This document shows, in pieces, positions 1 through 8,502 of a stretch of 64,000 nt of DNA. The notes under the pieces are model-generated. The model was not told the origin of the DNA and made no database searches. It was given only the letters and a program-made list of their open reading frames with translations. Within the stretch, counting starts at the first letter, position 1. Each line of letters begins with the position of its first letter. Source of the stretch: Lactobacillus sp. (GTDB lineage Bacteria; Bacillota; Bacilli; Lactobacillales; Lactobacillaceae); the NCBI GenBank assembly GCA_022483245.1, contig JAKVNR010000001.1, positions 558,001 through 622,000 of the forward strand. The letters are read 5' to 3'. A program made the translations under genes and the position numbers.

Positions 1-218
1 GACTTGCCTTCTCCAGCTGGTGTTGGACTAATTGAAGTTACGAGGATCAATTTGCCTAGTTTTTTATTTTGACGAATGCGCTTAATCGCCGGCCAGGTAA
101 TTTTGGCTTTATCACGGCCATAGACTTCTAAGTCTTCTGGCTGCAAGTTTAATTTAGCTGCAATTTTTTCAATTTGTTGGGCAACAGTTGCTTGTGCAAT
201 TTCAATATCAGATTTCAT
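1..218 (-). CDS. fhs: Formate-tetrahydrofolate ligase, N-terminal part (runs off window)
   Basis: About 72 residues are visible before the window edge. They read MKSDIEIAQ, then [10 protein letters not shown], then [17 protein letters not shown], which is the N-terminal signature and P-loop-like PTPAGEGK segment of formate-tetrahydrofolate ligase. The enzyme makes 10-formyl-THF from formate, ATP and THF for purine and initiator formyl-Met synthesis in the cytosol. Two in-frame ATGs lie 6 nt apart (224 and 218). AGGAG sits 3-4 nt from the first and about 9 nt from the second, so 218 is preferred. The gene follows the small membrane-protein gene by 13 nt on the same strand. Confidence 0.93.
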   Translation of the reverse strand, partial: MKSDIEIAQATVAQQIEKIAAKLNLQPEDLEVYGRDKAKITWPAIKRIRQNKKLGKLILVTSISPTPAGEGK

Positions 219-231
219 GGGCATGTTCTCC

Positions 232-576
232 TTAATTTTTCTCAAGAACTAAATAAGTCAGCTGTTTGTAATCAGACAACTTGGCTTGATAAATATGAAT
301 CATCGAAAAGGCAAATAGCAACTTGGTGGACTCAATGGTCTGTGCTTTGCGTTGATAAGGCAATCTAATTTTGGTTTGCTCACCCTCCTTGCTAAGATAA
401 CAAGTCAAAAAACTATAGAGCAAAGCCGCAGCAAACACTGCCCCAACAGCAATGGCAGGCCAAGAGATGCTACGGTTGCTTTCATAGCCGATAATAAAAG
501 CAATAAATAGCACATCCAGCAACCAGCTGTTGTAAATTAGGCCGGCTTTACCTAAAAGCAGGCAATGTTTCTTCAT
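232..576 (-). CDS. Small membrane protein, possibly EbsA-like
   Basis: This is a 114-residue protein with two hydrophobic segments (about residues 9-30 and 38-60), then a basic soluble tail with [10 protein letters not shown] and [11 protein letters not shown]. The layout of two N-terminal membrane helices and a short PH-like tail resembles the EbsA family of lactic acid bacteria; this is recalled from general appearance, not a strong motif match. It lies directly upstream of fhs on the same strand and diverges from the degV gene. The function of EbsA-type proteins is not well established, so no role is assigned. The alternative is an unrelated lineage-specific membrane protein. Confidence 0.6.
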   Translation of the reverse strand: MKKHCLLLGKAGLIYNSWLLDVLFIAFIIGYESNRSISWPAIAVGAVFAAALLYSFLTCYLSKEGEQTKIRLPYQRKAQTIESTKLLFAFSMIHIYQAKLSDYKQLTYLVLEKN

Positions 577-671
577 AGGCGCTCCTTATGATAAGATTTT
601 CATAGATATTATAGCAGAAAAGCCGGCAACTTGATTGCTGGCAATTGGGATAGAAATTTGGAGTGAACAAC

Positions 672-1547
672 ATGAAAATCGGAGTTTTAACTGATAGTTC
701 CGCCTATCTGACCCCCGAAGAACAGCAGGCAGATGGTATTAAGGTTTTGCCGATTCCTATTATTTGGGGCAAGCAAACTTATTACGACTTAGTCACGATC
801 GGCTTTCACGAATTTTATCAAAAATTAGCCTCAGATTCAGACTTGCCGAATACCTCCCAGCCATCGACTGGGGAGCTAAAAGAAGCAATTGATAAATTTG
901 TTGCTGATGGTTACACAGATGTGTTTGTCATTACTTTATCAAGTGGTATTTCCGGCTTTTACAACAACGTGGTGCAATATGCTCAGCAAGAAGACCGGCT
1001 TAAGATTCACCCCTTTGATTCAAAAGTAACTTGCGCTGGGTTAGCCTTCCAAGCCCAACTGGCTGGTCGTTTAGCCAAAACTGGCGCTGACGCAGAGACA
1101 ATTCAGGCTGCTTTAGAAGACTTGCGCAGCACAACCAGGGTCCGGTTTGAAGTTGATAATTTACAGCACCTAAAGCGGACTGGCCGGCTATCAAACGCGG
1201 CCAGCTTCATTGGGGGCTTGCTGAAAATCAAACCGATTTTAACCATGAATGTTCAAACTGACGGCAAAATTGTAGCGATTGCCAAAGAACGTCAAGAAAG
1301 ACGGGCCCTGCGCCATATCATTACTGATGTGCAAACTGATATAGCCAAAGCTAATTATCCAGTTCAGGGGACGATTTTCCATGCTGATGACGAGGCAAAA
1401 GAAGACGCCTGGTGCAAAGCTTTTCAAACTGAGGTTCCAACTATGCGCTTAGGCCGCAGCATTATTGGCCCAGTAGTTGGAACGCACGTTGGCCAGCATA
1501 CAATGTCGATTATCTGGGCGAAAGACTTAGCTGAATATTTCAAATAG
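672..1547 (+). CDS. DegV family fatty-acid-binding protein
   Basis: A 291-residue cytosolic protein starting MKIGVLTDSSAYL, with the DegV hallmark TDSS at residues 7-10, followed by the STGEL and SSGISGFY segments. DegV/FakB proteins bind a fatty acid; FakB members present it to the FakA kinase so that exogenous fatty acids can be phosphorylated and used for phospholipid synthesis. Which fatty acid is bound cannot be read here. An in-frame GTG at 663 directly abuts the GGAG Shine-Dalgarno, so the ATG at 672 (8-9 nt spacing) is the likely start. The gene is single and ends at a bidirectional terminator. Confidence 0.93.
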   Translation: MKIGVLTDSSAYLTPEEQQADGIKVLPIPIIWGKQTYYDLVTIGFHEFYQKLASDSDLPNTSQPSTGELKEAIDKFVADGYTDVFVITLSSGISGFYNNVVQYAQQEDRLKIHPFDSKVTCAGLAFQAQLAGRLAKTGADAETIQAALEDLRSTTRVRFEVDNLQHLKRTGRLSNAASFIGGLLKIKPILTMNVQTDGKIVAIAKERQERRALRHIITDVQTDIAKANYPVQGTIFHADDEAKEDAWCKAFQTEVPTMRLGRSIIGPVVGTHVGQHTMSIIWAKDLAEYFK

Positions 1548-1562
1548 AAATCTTTCTCACGC

Positions 1563-1592
1563 AAAAAGCAGGACAAAAGTCCTGCTTTTTTT
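1563..1592. terminator. Bidirectional Rho-independent terminator
   Basis: A 12-bp perfect stem (AAAAAGCAGGAC / GTCCTGCTTTTT) with an AAAA loop has T runs on both strands. It sits between the convergent degV gene and the metallophosphoesterase gene. Confidence 0.92.
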
Positions 1593-1593
1593 G

Positions 1594-2808
1594 TTAATAC
1601 TTAAGTTCTAATTGCCAGTTATCGGCCGCTGGGTCAGTATGGTACAAACTTAGCAAATAATCAGGCCGCATAATTTGCTCCTGCACTAGCCAGTTAAAAG
1701 CCGGCGTTTGCTGCAGCGCAGTTAAGTCTTTTTCGCTGATTAGGTTGCTGCCAGTAAAATAAGCCCAGTGCATTTTAGCTAGTAAATGCGTGCCTGCTTG
1801 CCATAACTGCGGATCAATCTCGCGGCCAGCCAATTTTTGTAAAATTGGCCGCTGGTCGCGCTTAAAGAAAATGCTATGCAAATAAGCAGCAAATTCCTGC
1901 TCTGGCCTAGCAAAGCTGCGCCGCTGATAAATTAAACCAGTCGGAGATAACTGCACTACCCCATAACCTTGATCAGTCATACAAAAAGCCGAAGTCACTA
2001 TTTCAGGCAATTTGCGCTGATCATTGGCCGGTAAAATATTTTGAGCATGAATATGACCGGCAAAAACAGCTGTTACTTGGTACTCGGCAAGCAGCCGTTC
2101 AACCTCATCCGCGTTGTCTAAAACAAAACCGCGGTGAATTAAGCGGTTATGCCGGTATAAATCATGGTGCATGAAAACTAAACAGCGTTGCCCAGCAGCC
2201 TTAGCTTCAGCTAATTGACTTTTTACCCACTGCAATTCAGCCTGAGAAATGGCCCCGTTAGTCACGGGATCGTCATAATTGAAAAATGGCTGATATAAGC
2301 ACGAATCAAGCAAGAGCAAACGGTATTGGTCATTCAAATTAACGCTGTATGCTAGTGAACTTGGATCTTGACTCGTCGCATGCATATAAGACGCAAAAAA
2401 CAAATTTTTCCAGTCACTAAGGCTGATTTCACGGGCAAATTCCATCTGCTGACCATGAAAACTGCGGGCCCAGCCATCGTTGATATCATGGTTACCAGGC
2501 ACAACTAGCAGCGGAATGCCTAGTACTTCTAGCGCCGCAAAAATATCCGCTAACCGGCGGGCCGATTCATATTCACCGTTAAAAGTTAAATCACCAGTAA
2601 TAATAATGGCAGTTGGCCGCTTAGTAATCGCTAAGTCAACTAGCCCTTGCAGCCGCCACTCTTGATAAGCCAAATCTTTGCCGGCTGTAGTCAATTCCAT
2701 CCGGCGAAAAGCTGGACCATAATCATGCAAGTTGCGGGCGAGCAAATGGGTATCACTTAAAATCCATAAAACAGGTTCACGACTAGTGGTGATGTTTTGC
2801 TTGTCCAT
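1594..2808 (-). CDS. Calcineurin-like metallophosphoesterase
   Basis: A 404-residue protein with the full binuclear metal-site motif set of calcineurin-like phosphoesterases: SDTH at 18-21, GDL at 72-74, GNHD at 105-108, MHHD at 213-216 and GHIH at 251-254. About 130 residues follow the catalytic domain as a helical C-terminal extension. The substrate is not evident; relatives hydrolyse phosphomonoesters, phosphodiesters or cyclic nucleotides. No signal peptide is visible. The reading frame extends upstream inside rlmL, but the ATG at 2808 (MDKQN) gives a start that overlaps the rlmL end by 26 nt and begins just before the first motif strand. This overlap suggests translational coupling. Confidence 0.88.
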   Translation of the reverse strand: MDKQNITTSREPVLWILSDTHLLARNLHDYGPAFRRMELTTAGKDLAYQEWRLQGLVDLAITKRPTAIIITGDLTFNGEYESARRLADIFAALEVLGIPLLVVPGNHDINDGWARSFHGQQMEFAREISLSDWKNLFFASYMHATSQDPSSLAYSVNLNDQYRLLLLDSCLYQPFFNYDDPVTNGAISQAELQWVKSQLAEAKAAGQRCLVFMHHDLYRHNRLIHRGFVLDNADEVERLLAEYQVTAVFAGHIHAQNILPANDQRKLPEIVTSAFCMTDQGYGVVQLSPTGLIYQRRSFARPEQEFAAYLHSIFFKRDQRPILQKLAGREIDPQLWQAGTHLLAKMHWAYFTGSNLISEKDLTALQQTPAFNWLVQEQIMRPDYLLSLYHTDPAADNWQLELKY

Positions 2809-3928
2809 GGAAGTTGGCCCAATATTGATAAAAATCAGTCCGCAAATTACCGTTAAACAGCTTGCGCTTTTTGTTTGCCTTGGCACCAAAGAAGGATTCA
2901 AACTTAGGATCAGCTGTTAAGTAGTACTGACTAAATGAGCTCAATGGCCGCAAAACCTGCCCCATTTGCCGATAAAGTTCTTCCGCACTGCGGCGGTCTT
3001 TTAATCTTTTACCATAAGGCGGATTGGCAATAATGATCCCATTTTCCAAATCGGTAGCGAAGTCTTTCACTGCGACTTGTTTGAATTCGATATCTTGCAA
3101 AACACCGGCATTATGGGCATTAAGTTTTGCAATTTCTAAAACTGATTGATCAATGTCCCTTGCCCAAATTGGTGCATGGTCTGACTTAATTTGTGCTTTT
3201 GCAGCAGCTACTGCCTCAGCATGCAAATTCTGATCAAACCAGTCAAAATTGTCGAAGGCAAATTCACGCTGAATTCCTGGCGCAATATTTTTAGCAATCA
3301 AGGCCGCTTCAATAGCTAGCGTCCCTGATCCGGTCATCGGGTCAATTAAGGGGTGAGTTCCATTATATGGGGTCAGCAAAAGCAGACCTGCCCCAAAATT
3401 TTCTTTCAGCGGGGCCCCGCCATGTTCAACCCGGTAGCCGCGCTTAAACAAACTAGCACCAGTGGTATCTAAAGACAGGGTCGCCTTATCCTTGTAAATT
3501 CTGATTTCTAAAGGATAAGTTTGGCCATTTTCTGGTAAAAAGCCGCGGCGATGATAAGCCTGCGTCATTTTATCAACGATCGCCTTTTTCACGATTGATT
3601 GCACATCTGGCTCTGAGTGCAGCTTCGACCGTACGCACCGGCCGGCTACGGGAAAGTTGGCATCAACTGGCAACAATTGCGGCCAATCAAAGGCAAAAGT
3701 TTCATCATACAGTTGTTCAAAACTCAGGGCCTTGAATTCTTTAAGCAAGATTTTGATGCGGTCAGCACTGCGCAGCCATAAATTAGTTTTAACAATATCA
3801 GCTTGGTCGCCGCTGAAAAATACCCGGCCATTGCTAGTTTTAGTTTGGTAGCCTAACGCCTGCAGTTCTTTTTTCGTGACGCTTTCAAAGCCAGCGCCCA
3901 TCGTTGCAAATAATTGATAGTTTGCCAT
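2783..3928 (-). CDS. rlmL: THUMP-domain 23S rRNA (guanine-N2) methyltransferase, RlmL/YpsC type
   Basis: A 381-residue class I SAM-dependent RNA methyltransferase. An N-terminal THUMP/ferredoxin-like RNA-binding part (about residues 1-155) is followed by a Rossmann methylase with DPMTGSGT at 196-203 (SAM loop) and the catalytic NPPYG at 302-306, typical of N2-guanine or N6-adenine transfer. Family members act on 23S rRNA. The order ypsA-gpsB-rnpB-this gene matches Bacillus ypsA-ypsB-rnpB-ypsC, which supports the assignment. It lies just downstream of the rnpB terminator and is transcribed in the same direction. Confidence 0.92.
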   Translation of the reverse strand: MANYQLFATMGAGFESVTKKELQALGYQTKTSNGRVFFSGDQADIVKTNLWLRSADRIKILLKEFKALSFEQLYDETFAFDWPQLLPVDANFPVAGRCVRSKLHSEPDVQSIVKKAIVDKMTQAYHRRGFLPENGQTYPLEIRIYKDKATLSLDTTGASLFKRGYRVEHGGAPLKENFGAGLLLLTPYNGTHPLIDPMTGSGTLAIEAALIAKNIAPGIQREFAFDNFDWFDQNLHAEAVAAAKAQIKSDHAPIWARDIDQSVLEIAKLNAHNAGVLQDIEFKQVAVKDFATDLENGIIIANPPYGKRLKDRRSAEELYRQMGQVLRPLSSFSQYYLTADPKFESFFGAKANKKRKLFNGNLRTDFYQYWANFHGQAKHHH

Positions 3929-3944
3929 CTTAATTCCTTTTCTA

Positions 3945-3972
3945 TAAAAAAAGCTGAGTCCAACGACTCAGC
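3945..3972 (-). terminator. Terminator of rnpB
   Basis: On the minus strand, stem GCTGAGTC / GACTCAGC with loop GTTG is followed by seven T residues, directly after the 3' end of RNase P RNA. Confidence 0.9.
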
Positions 3973-4361
3973 CTGCCCCACGCGCAAATTCTGTAAGCCA
4001 CGTTCTGTTCAAATTGCCCCTTGGGGATGGACAATGATCAGCAATCATCTATCTTCACCGAAGTGATCTGACCTTAAGTTCATTTTCTCAGGCCCAGACG
4101 CCCCTACCAAAGTTTGGGTTGCCCGCTTGCAGGGTTTACCTCGTTCCACCAAGGCCATTTCTGGCCTTGCTTCGTCACTGTGGCACTTTTCAGGATAGTC
4201 ACGCATATCCGAAGACTTAGCGCTTTTTCCGCCATCATTGCTCAGCAATGCCTTAGCTTATTAGGCTAAGTACAAACACTACCAGCATCTCAGCTCGTGC
4301 GGGCGTGGACTTTCCTCAGCTGGCTTTAGCCAACCGCGATTGCTCGAACTTGCGCACGCAA
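3973..4361 (-). ncRNA. rnpB: RNase P RNA (class B)
   Basis: The catalytic RNA of RNase P, which removes 5' leaders from pre-tRNAs. The minus strand carries the conserved CR I block GAGGAAAGTCCACGCCCGC (read from 4317 down), the GATAGATGATTGC block, and the 3' block AGAACGTGGCTTACAGAA. The 5' GCGCAAGTTC can pair with the 3' GAATTTGCGC to close helix P1. The length of about 390 nt fits the Bacillus-type (class B) RNA. Neighbours gpsB and rlmL match Bacillus gene order. Exact ends are inferred from P1, the -10 box and the terminator. Confidence 0.96.
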
Positions 4362-4367
4362 GTATTA

Positions 4368-4373
4368 ATTATA
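4368..4373 (-). promoter_or_regulatory. -10 box of the rnpB promoter
   Basis: A perfect TATAAT on the minus strand lies 6-7 nt before the predicted rnpB 5' end. No good -35 hexamer is seen 16-18 nt upstream, where the gpsB stop region begins. Confidence 0.7.
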
Positions 4374-4385
4374 GCAAAAAAAGAC

Positions 4386-4808
4386 CTAATTAGCAGAAAA
4401 GGTTCTATTTTGCCGGTTAATTCTTTGCTCTAAGTTGAAAACTTTGCGTTCCAGGGTCGACAAACGTTGAATAATTGCCATGTTAGTCGTTTCAGCATTC
4501 GTGCTGCCAAAAGTCGAAGTTTGAGCTGTACCTAAAGCTGGGCCAGCTGGCTGGCTTGGATGATATTCTTTAACATCGTCAGCTGCTGGGGCTTGTTCTT
4601 GCTGTTCGTATTTTTCTTGCAGCGATTTTTGCAATTCTTCGATCTGTTCTTGTTGGCTTTCAATGATCGATTCAAAGGCCTTATAATCAGAAATTACTTG
4701 GTCTAAGTATGAATCGACTTCTTGTTCATCGTAGCCCTTCATACTGTGTTTAAATTGCTTTTTTAAAATTGCTTCTGCACTTAGTTTAACTTGATTAGTT
4801 GCTGCCAT
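4386..4808 (-). CDS. gpsB: Cell division regulator GpsB
   Basis: A 140-residue DivIVA-domain protein. The N-terminal membrane-binding and coiled-coil domain contains FKHSMKGYDEQEVDSYLD (about residues 19-36), a strong GpsB/DivIVA signature. A long coiled coil follows to about residue 70, then a Gln/Pro/Ala-rich linker and a short C-terminal helix. GpsB sits at the septum and coordinates penicillin-binding proteins between elongation and division. It is encoded just upstream of rnpB and next to ypsA; pbp1A, a likely partner, lies 1.3 kb away. Confidence 0.95.
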   Translation of the reverse strand: MAATNQVKLSAEAILKKQFKHSMKGYDEQEVDSYLDQVISDYKAFESIIESQQEQIEELQKSLQEKYEQQEQAPAADDVKEYHPSQPAGPALGTAQTSTFGSTNAETTNMAIIQRLSTLERKVFNLEQRINRQNRTFSAN

Positions 4809-4874
4809 AATTTTCTCCTTCGGCTAATCATTTTAGCAAATCCCTGCCGTAGGGCAAGCGGTTCCATCGCTGCT

Positions 4875-5435
4875 TTAATAAAAATTATCATTCTCCTGCT
4901 CAGCTAGTTCTTCAGCCGCCTCCTGCAAATCGTAAAAATCGAGCAGCTGCAAGTCATAGTCACCCCGCTCGGCTGCTTGCTGGACTAATTCATAGTCATA
5001 TTTGCTTTTGCCTGGATGATCAGGATCATAAACCAATAAGGCCCCTTCCGTATGCTGGAGCATAAAGTTTTCATAATTGCGAAGCTGCACAGGGCTTTGA
5101 TAAGGCTGGTTGGAGGTTGAAGCGGCAAAATCTACTGTTTGCTGGAGGTGCAAAAACTGCGCTTGGTGATTTTCATTCCAATTTTTTGCGTAATCAGCAT
5201 ATGGCGTCATCATTGCTACATGCACCTGCTGATCACGCAAGGTCAGCGCCGTTTCTGCTGCCCACTGCTCTACGCCCAATGCACCACCGGTAATCACCCA
5301 GTCCAGTTCATCATCATCTAGCCGCTGCTGCATGGCATTTTTGAGAGCATATTTGATAACTTTTATTTTGGGATCTTTTTGGTCAAAAGCATTAATTTCA
5401 TAACTCCGGTAACCGGTGACCCAAAGCCGCTTCAA
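4875..5435 (-). CDS. ypsA: DUF1273 / SLOG-family protein YpsA
   Basis: A 186-residue cytosolic protein starting MKRLWVTGYRSYE, with WVITGGALGVEQWAAETAL (about residues 46-64), a glycine-rich Rossmann-like nucleotide-site segment of the SLOG/DUF1273 family. In Bacillus and Staphylococcus, YpsA is linked to cell division and is encoded beside gpsB, as here. The ligand is unknown. The gene is divergent from recU, with a short 60-nt intergenic region that must carry both promoters. Confidence 0.93.
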   Translation of the reverse strand: MKRLWVTGYRSYEINAFDQKDPKIKVIKYALKNAMQQRLDDDELDWVITGGALGVEQWAAETALTLRDQQVHVAMMTPYADYAKNWNENHQAQFLHLQQTVDFAASTSNQPYQSPVQLRNYENFMLQHTEGALLVYDPDHPGKSKYDYELVQQAAERGDYDLQLLDFYDLQEAAEELAEQENDNFY

Positions 5436-5467
5436 CTAGCATCGCTCCTACAATTTAAAGTAGATTT

Positions 5468-5476
5468 TGCTATAAT
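5468..5476 (+). promoter_or_regulatory. Extended -10 promoter of recU-pbp1A
   Basis: TGC-TATAAT is an extended -10 element with a perfect hexamer (5471-5476). No good -35 is visible. Transcription would start near 5483, right at the AGGAG Shine-Dalgarno, giving a leader of only about 13-15 nt. Confidence 0.65.
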
Positions 5477-5495
5477 GCTAGCAGGAGTGAGAACT

Positions 5496-6131
5496 ATGGT
5501 CAAATACCCGCAAGGCGTCTCGCCATTTGTTAGCGGCCTAAAGCAGCCCCAATGGTCTAAAGCTGCCCCAGCAAGCACGGCTAAACACCGCCACCGGCGC
5601 GGAGTCAATTTTTCTGATCGGGGCATGACGCTTGAACAGCAGCTAAATGAATCAAACAAGTATTACTTGTCCCAAGGCTTAGCAGTCGTTCATAAAAAAC
5701 CAACACCCGTACAAATCGTTAAGGTGGACTACCCTAAACGGTCCCGGGCTGTCATTCGCGAAGCCTATTTCAGACAAGCTTCAACAACTGACTACAATGG
5801 CGTTTATCAGGGCTACTACTTAGATTTTGAGGCTAAAGAAACGCGCAATAAAAGTTCGTTTCCATTAAAGAACTTTCACCCGCATCAGATTAGCCACTTG
5901 CAGGCTTGTTTAGATCAAAATGGCATTTGTTTTACGGTCTTAAAATTTGTTACCCTAGATCGCTACTTTATCGTACCAGCAAGCGTTATCATTGCTGCTT
6001 GGCAGGACCCAGACCACAGTTCGATTAGTTTAGAGACAATTGTCAGCAAGAGTATTGAATTAGAGTGCGGATATCGCCCGCCTTTACCTTATCTCACTGC
6101 TGTTGACCGTTTAATTAAAGATAGGAAATAA
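5496..6131 (+). CDS. recU: Holliday junction resolvase RecU
   Basis: A 211-residue endonuclease that cuts four-way recombination junctions. RGMTLEQQLNESNKYY lies near the N-terminus. The PD-(D/E)XK-like core includes TDYNGVYQGYYLDFEAKET and is followed by FPLKNFHPHQISHL. The reading frame is open about 117 nt further upstream, but that part lies in ypsA and the promoter. The ATG at 5496 has AGGAG with 8-nt spacing. The gene is followed 4 nt later by pbp1A, the classical Bacillus recU-ponA pair. Confidence 0.96.
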   Translation: MVKYPQGVSPFVSGLKQPQWSKAAPASTAKHRHRRGVNFSDRGMTLEQQLNESNKYYLSQGLAVVHKKPTPVQIVKVDYPKRSRAVIREAYFRQASTTDYNGVYQGYYLDFEAKETRNKSSFPLKNFHPHQISHLQACLDQNGICFTVLKFVTLDRYFIVPASVIIAAWQDPDHSSISLETIVSKSIELECGYRPPLPYLTAVDRLIKDRK

Positions 6132-6135
6132 TCAC

Positions 6136-8427
6136 ATGCCTGAAACTAGAGAAACAGAATCACGCGTGAATATGAACAAACATAAACATCATGGCGGCTT
6201 GATTCTAAAAATCATCAAATGGCTCTTTTTGATCGCCGTATTAGTTATTGTGTCAGGCGTCGGCCTGTTTGCTTATTATGCAAAAGATGCTCCAAGCATT
6301 TCTAAAGATCAATTGCAAAGCGGCGGCAGTTCAAGTCTATATACGACGAACGGCAAGTTTTTACTGACTTTAGGGTCTGAAAAAAGAACCTATGTCACTG
6401 ACAGTCAAATCCCGCAGCAGTTGAAAGATGCGGTTATTTCAGTTGAAGACAAACGCTTTTACAAAGAAGGGCTCGGCCTTGATCCAATCAGAATTGTCGG
6501 ATCAGTCTTACTGAATGCCCGCAGTCAAAAAGTAGCTGCTGGTGGGTCAACTATCACCCAGCAGCTGGTCAAGCTGTCAGTTTTCTCAACGGCCAGTTCG
6601 CAAAGAACCCTGCGCCGGAAAGCGCAAGAGGCCTGGCTAGCCATGAAAGTTGAACGTGATTATTCCAAAGATGAAATTTTGGAATTTTACATCAACAAAG
6701 TCTACATGAACTACAACAATTACGGGATGGGGACAGCGGCCAGCTACTATTACGGCAAATCACTGAAAAAACTTGACCTAGCGCAAATAGCTTTGCTCGC
6801 CGGGATGCCAAACGCGCCAGTTAACTATGATCCTTATTTGCATCCTGAAGCTGCAACTTACCGGCGCAATATCGTGTTAAAAGCGATGTATAAGAACAAA
6901 AAGATCAGCAAGCAGCAATACAAGCAAGCCAGCAAAGAAAGCGTGAAAACTGGCTTAGTCCCGCAGCATAACAATAGCGACTCGACATTGCGTAAAATTG
7001 ATGACCCATATATCAAAGAAACCATTAGTGAGGTTAAGGCTAAAGGCTTTGACCCCTACCGAGACAATTTGAAAATTACGGTCAATATCGATCAAGCCGC
7101 TCAAAACAAACTCTATGAGCTTGCTAACAATGGCTCAGTCCCATTTACCAACAATAAAATGCAAGTTGGTGCGACAGTCGTTAATCCGAATAATGGCCAC
7201 GTAATCGCTATTATTGGCGGACGGAAACTGCCCTCTGTTCAATTAGGATTAGACCGGGCAGTGCAAACTGGCCGTTCAACTGGTTCGAGCATTAAACCAG
7301 TCCTTGACTACGCTCCAGCCATTCAATATTTGTACTGGTCCACTGGTCATATGCTTGATGACTCGCGCTACGTTTACCCTGGCACTAACATCCAGCTGTA
7401 TGATTGGGACAACACTTATATGGGATCAATCACGATGCGTAAAGCCTTAGAGCAATCTAGAAACGTTCCAGCCGTTAAGACTTTAGCCAAGGTCGGGTTA
7501 AGCCGGGCAGCTTTATTTGCAAGAAAAATGGGAATCAGCATTGATTCTGATGCTGGTTTATCCGTAGCAATTGGTGCTAATGCTTCCTCACTGCAAATGG
7601 CTGGTGCCTTTGGGGCTTTTGCTAATCGAGGTATCTATCACAAGCCGCAATTTGTTTCTAAAATTGAAACTCCTGAAGGTTTAGTCCGCAATTATGACAG
7701 CACTGGTTCTAGAGTTATGTCGTCAGCAACTGCCTACATGATTACCGATATGCTCAAAGGCGTTCTAACTAAAGGCTCTGGAACAGCTGCTAAAACTAAA
7801 TATCACGAAGCTGGTAAAACTGGAACGGTTAAATATTCTGATGCTGATTTAATTAAATTCCCAAGTTATAGCTCAACTCCTAAAGATTCATGGTTTGTCG
7901 GCTATACTCGCAGCTATTCTTTAGGTATTTGGACCGGCTACGATAACTTAAAAGATGGCACAATTAGCGGCAGCGGCGAACAATCGGCGCAACTGCTCTA
8001 CAAGCAAATGATGACTTATCTGATGAAAGATAAATCTAACCGCGATTGGTCCATGCCAAGCCATGTTGTTAAAAAGGGCTCTGAATTGTACTACTCTGCA
8101 ACTGCTCATAAGCATAGCAAGCATCATTACAATGACGATGATGAAGAGACTGATACAAATTCGAGCTATGATGCTGATGCGGACAGTCAAGATGGTTCAA
8201 CTACTCAGTCAAATGATGATACAAAGCAAAGTGGTAACGGCAATGATGATAATAATTCAGACAGTACCACTGATAATACGACTGATAATAATCAAAATTC
8301 CAATAGTTCTAATACTAATAATGGGAATGGGGCTACAGGAACCGACAAAAATAATTCACAAACCAACAGTGGCAGCAGCAATTCAAATAATTCCAGTTCA
8401 AACAGTAATAGTTTCACCCTGCCCTGA
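6136..8427 (+). CDS. pbp1A: Class A penicillin-binding protein 1A
   Basis: A 763-residue bifunctional peptidoglycan synthase. A membrane anchor is at about residues 24-48. The glycosyltransferase domain has EDKRFY (104-109) and GGSTITQQLVK. The transpeptidase domain has the active-site TGSSIKP (SXXK), SRNVPA (SXN) and KTGT. The protein polymerises and cross-links cell-wall glycan outside the membrane. The last roughly 100 residues are an Asn/Ser/Asp/Thr-rich, low-complexity tail with no predicted fold. Co-transcribed with recU; a terminator follows. Confidence 0.96.
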   Translation: MPETRETESRVNMNKHKHHGGLILKIIKWLFLIAVLVIVSGVGLFAYYAKDAPSISKDQLQSGGSSSLYTTNGKFLLTLGSEKRTYVTDSQIPQQLKDAVISVEDKRFYKEGLGLDPIRIVGSVLLNARSQKVAAGGSTITQQLVKLSVFSTASSQRTLRRKAQEAWLAMKVERDYSKDEILEFYINKVYMNYNNYGMGTAASYYYGKSLKKLDLAQIALLAGMPNAPVNYDPYLHPEAATYRRNIVLKAMYKNKKISKQQYKQASKESVKTGLVPQHNNSDSTLRKIDDPYIKETISEVKAKGFDPYRDNLKITVNIDQAAQNKLYELANNGSVPFTNNKMQVGATVVNPNNGHVIAIIGGRKLPSVQLGLDRAVQTGRSTGSSIKPVLDYAPAIQYLYWSTGHMLDDSRYVYPGTNIQLYDWDNTYMGSITMRKALEQSRNVPAVKTLAKVGLSRAALFARKMGISIDSDAGLSVAIGANASSLQMAGAFGAFANRGIYHKPQFVSKIETPEGLVRNYDSTGSRVMSSATAYMITDMLKGVLTKGSGTAAKTKYHEAGKTGTVKYSDADLIKFPSYSSTPKDSWFVGYTRSYSLGIWTGYDNLKDGTISGSGEQSAQLLYKQMMTYLMKDKSNRDWSMPSHVVKKGSELYYSATAHKHSKHHYNDDDEETDTNSSYDADADSQDGSTTQSNDDTKQSGNGNDDNNSDSTTDNTTDNNQNSNSSNTNNGNGATGTDKNNSQTNSGSSNSNNSSSNSNSFTLP

Positions 8428-8448
8428 TTAGAAACTTTGATCACATTA

Positions 8449-8486
8449 AAAAACTACAAGCAATTTTTACTGCTTGTAGTTTTTAT
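8449..8486. terminator. Bidirectional terminator between pbp1A and nth
   Basis: A perfect 14-bp stem AAAAACTACAAGCA / TGCTTGTAGTTTTT with an 8-nt loop serves the convergent pbp1A and nth genes. Confidence 0.92.
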
Positions 8487-8502
8487 TTGTTTTCATTTTT
8501 TA

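Noticed and set aside
4045-4248. A 67-codon open frame on the minus strand
   Set aside because: It lies wholly inside RNase P RNA, whose conserved blocks explain the sequence; no ribosome site.
8063-8431. A 122-codon frame overlapping the end of pbp1A
   Set aside because: It is a shifted frame of the Asn/Ser-rich tail; its Ile/Met-rich composition is an artefact of repetitive AAT/GAT codons.
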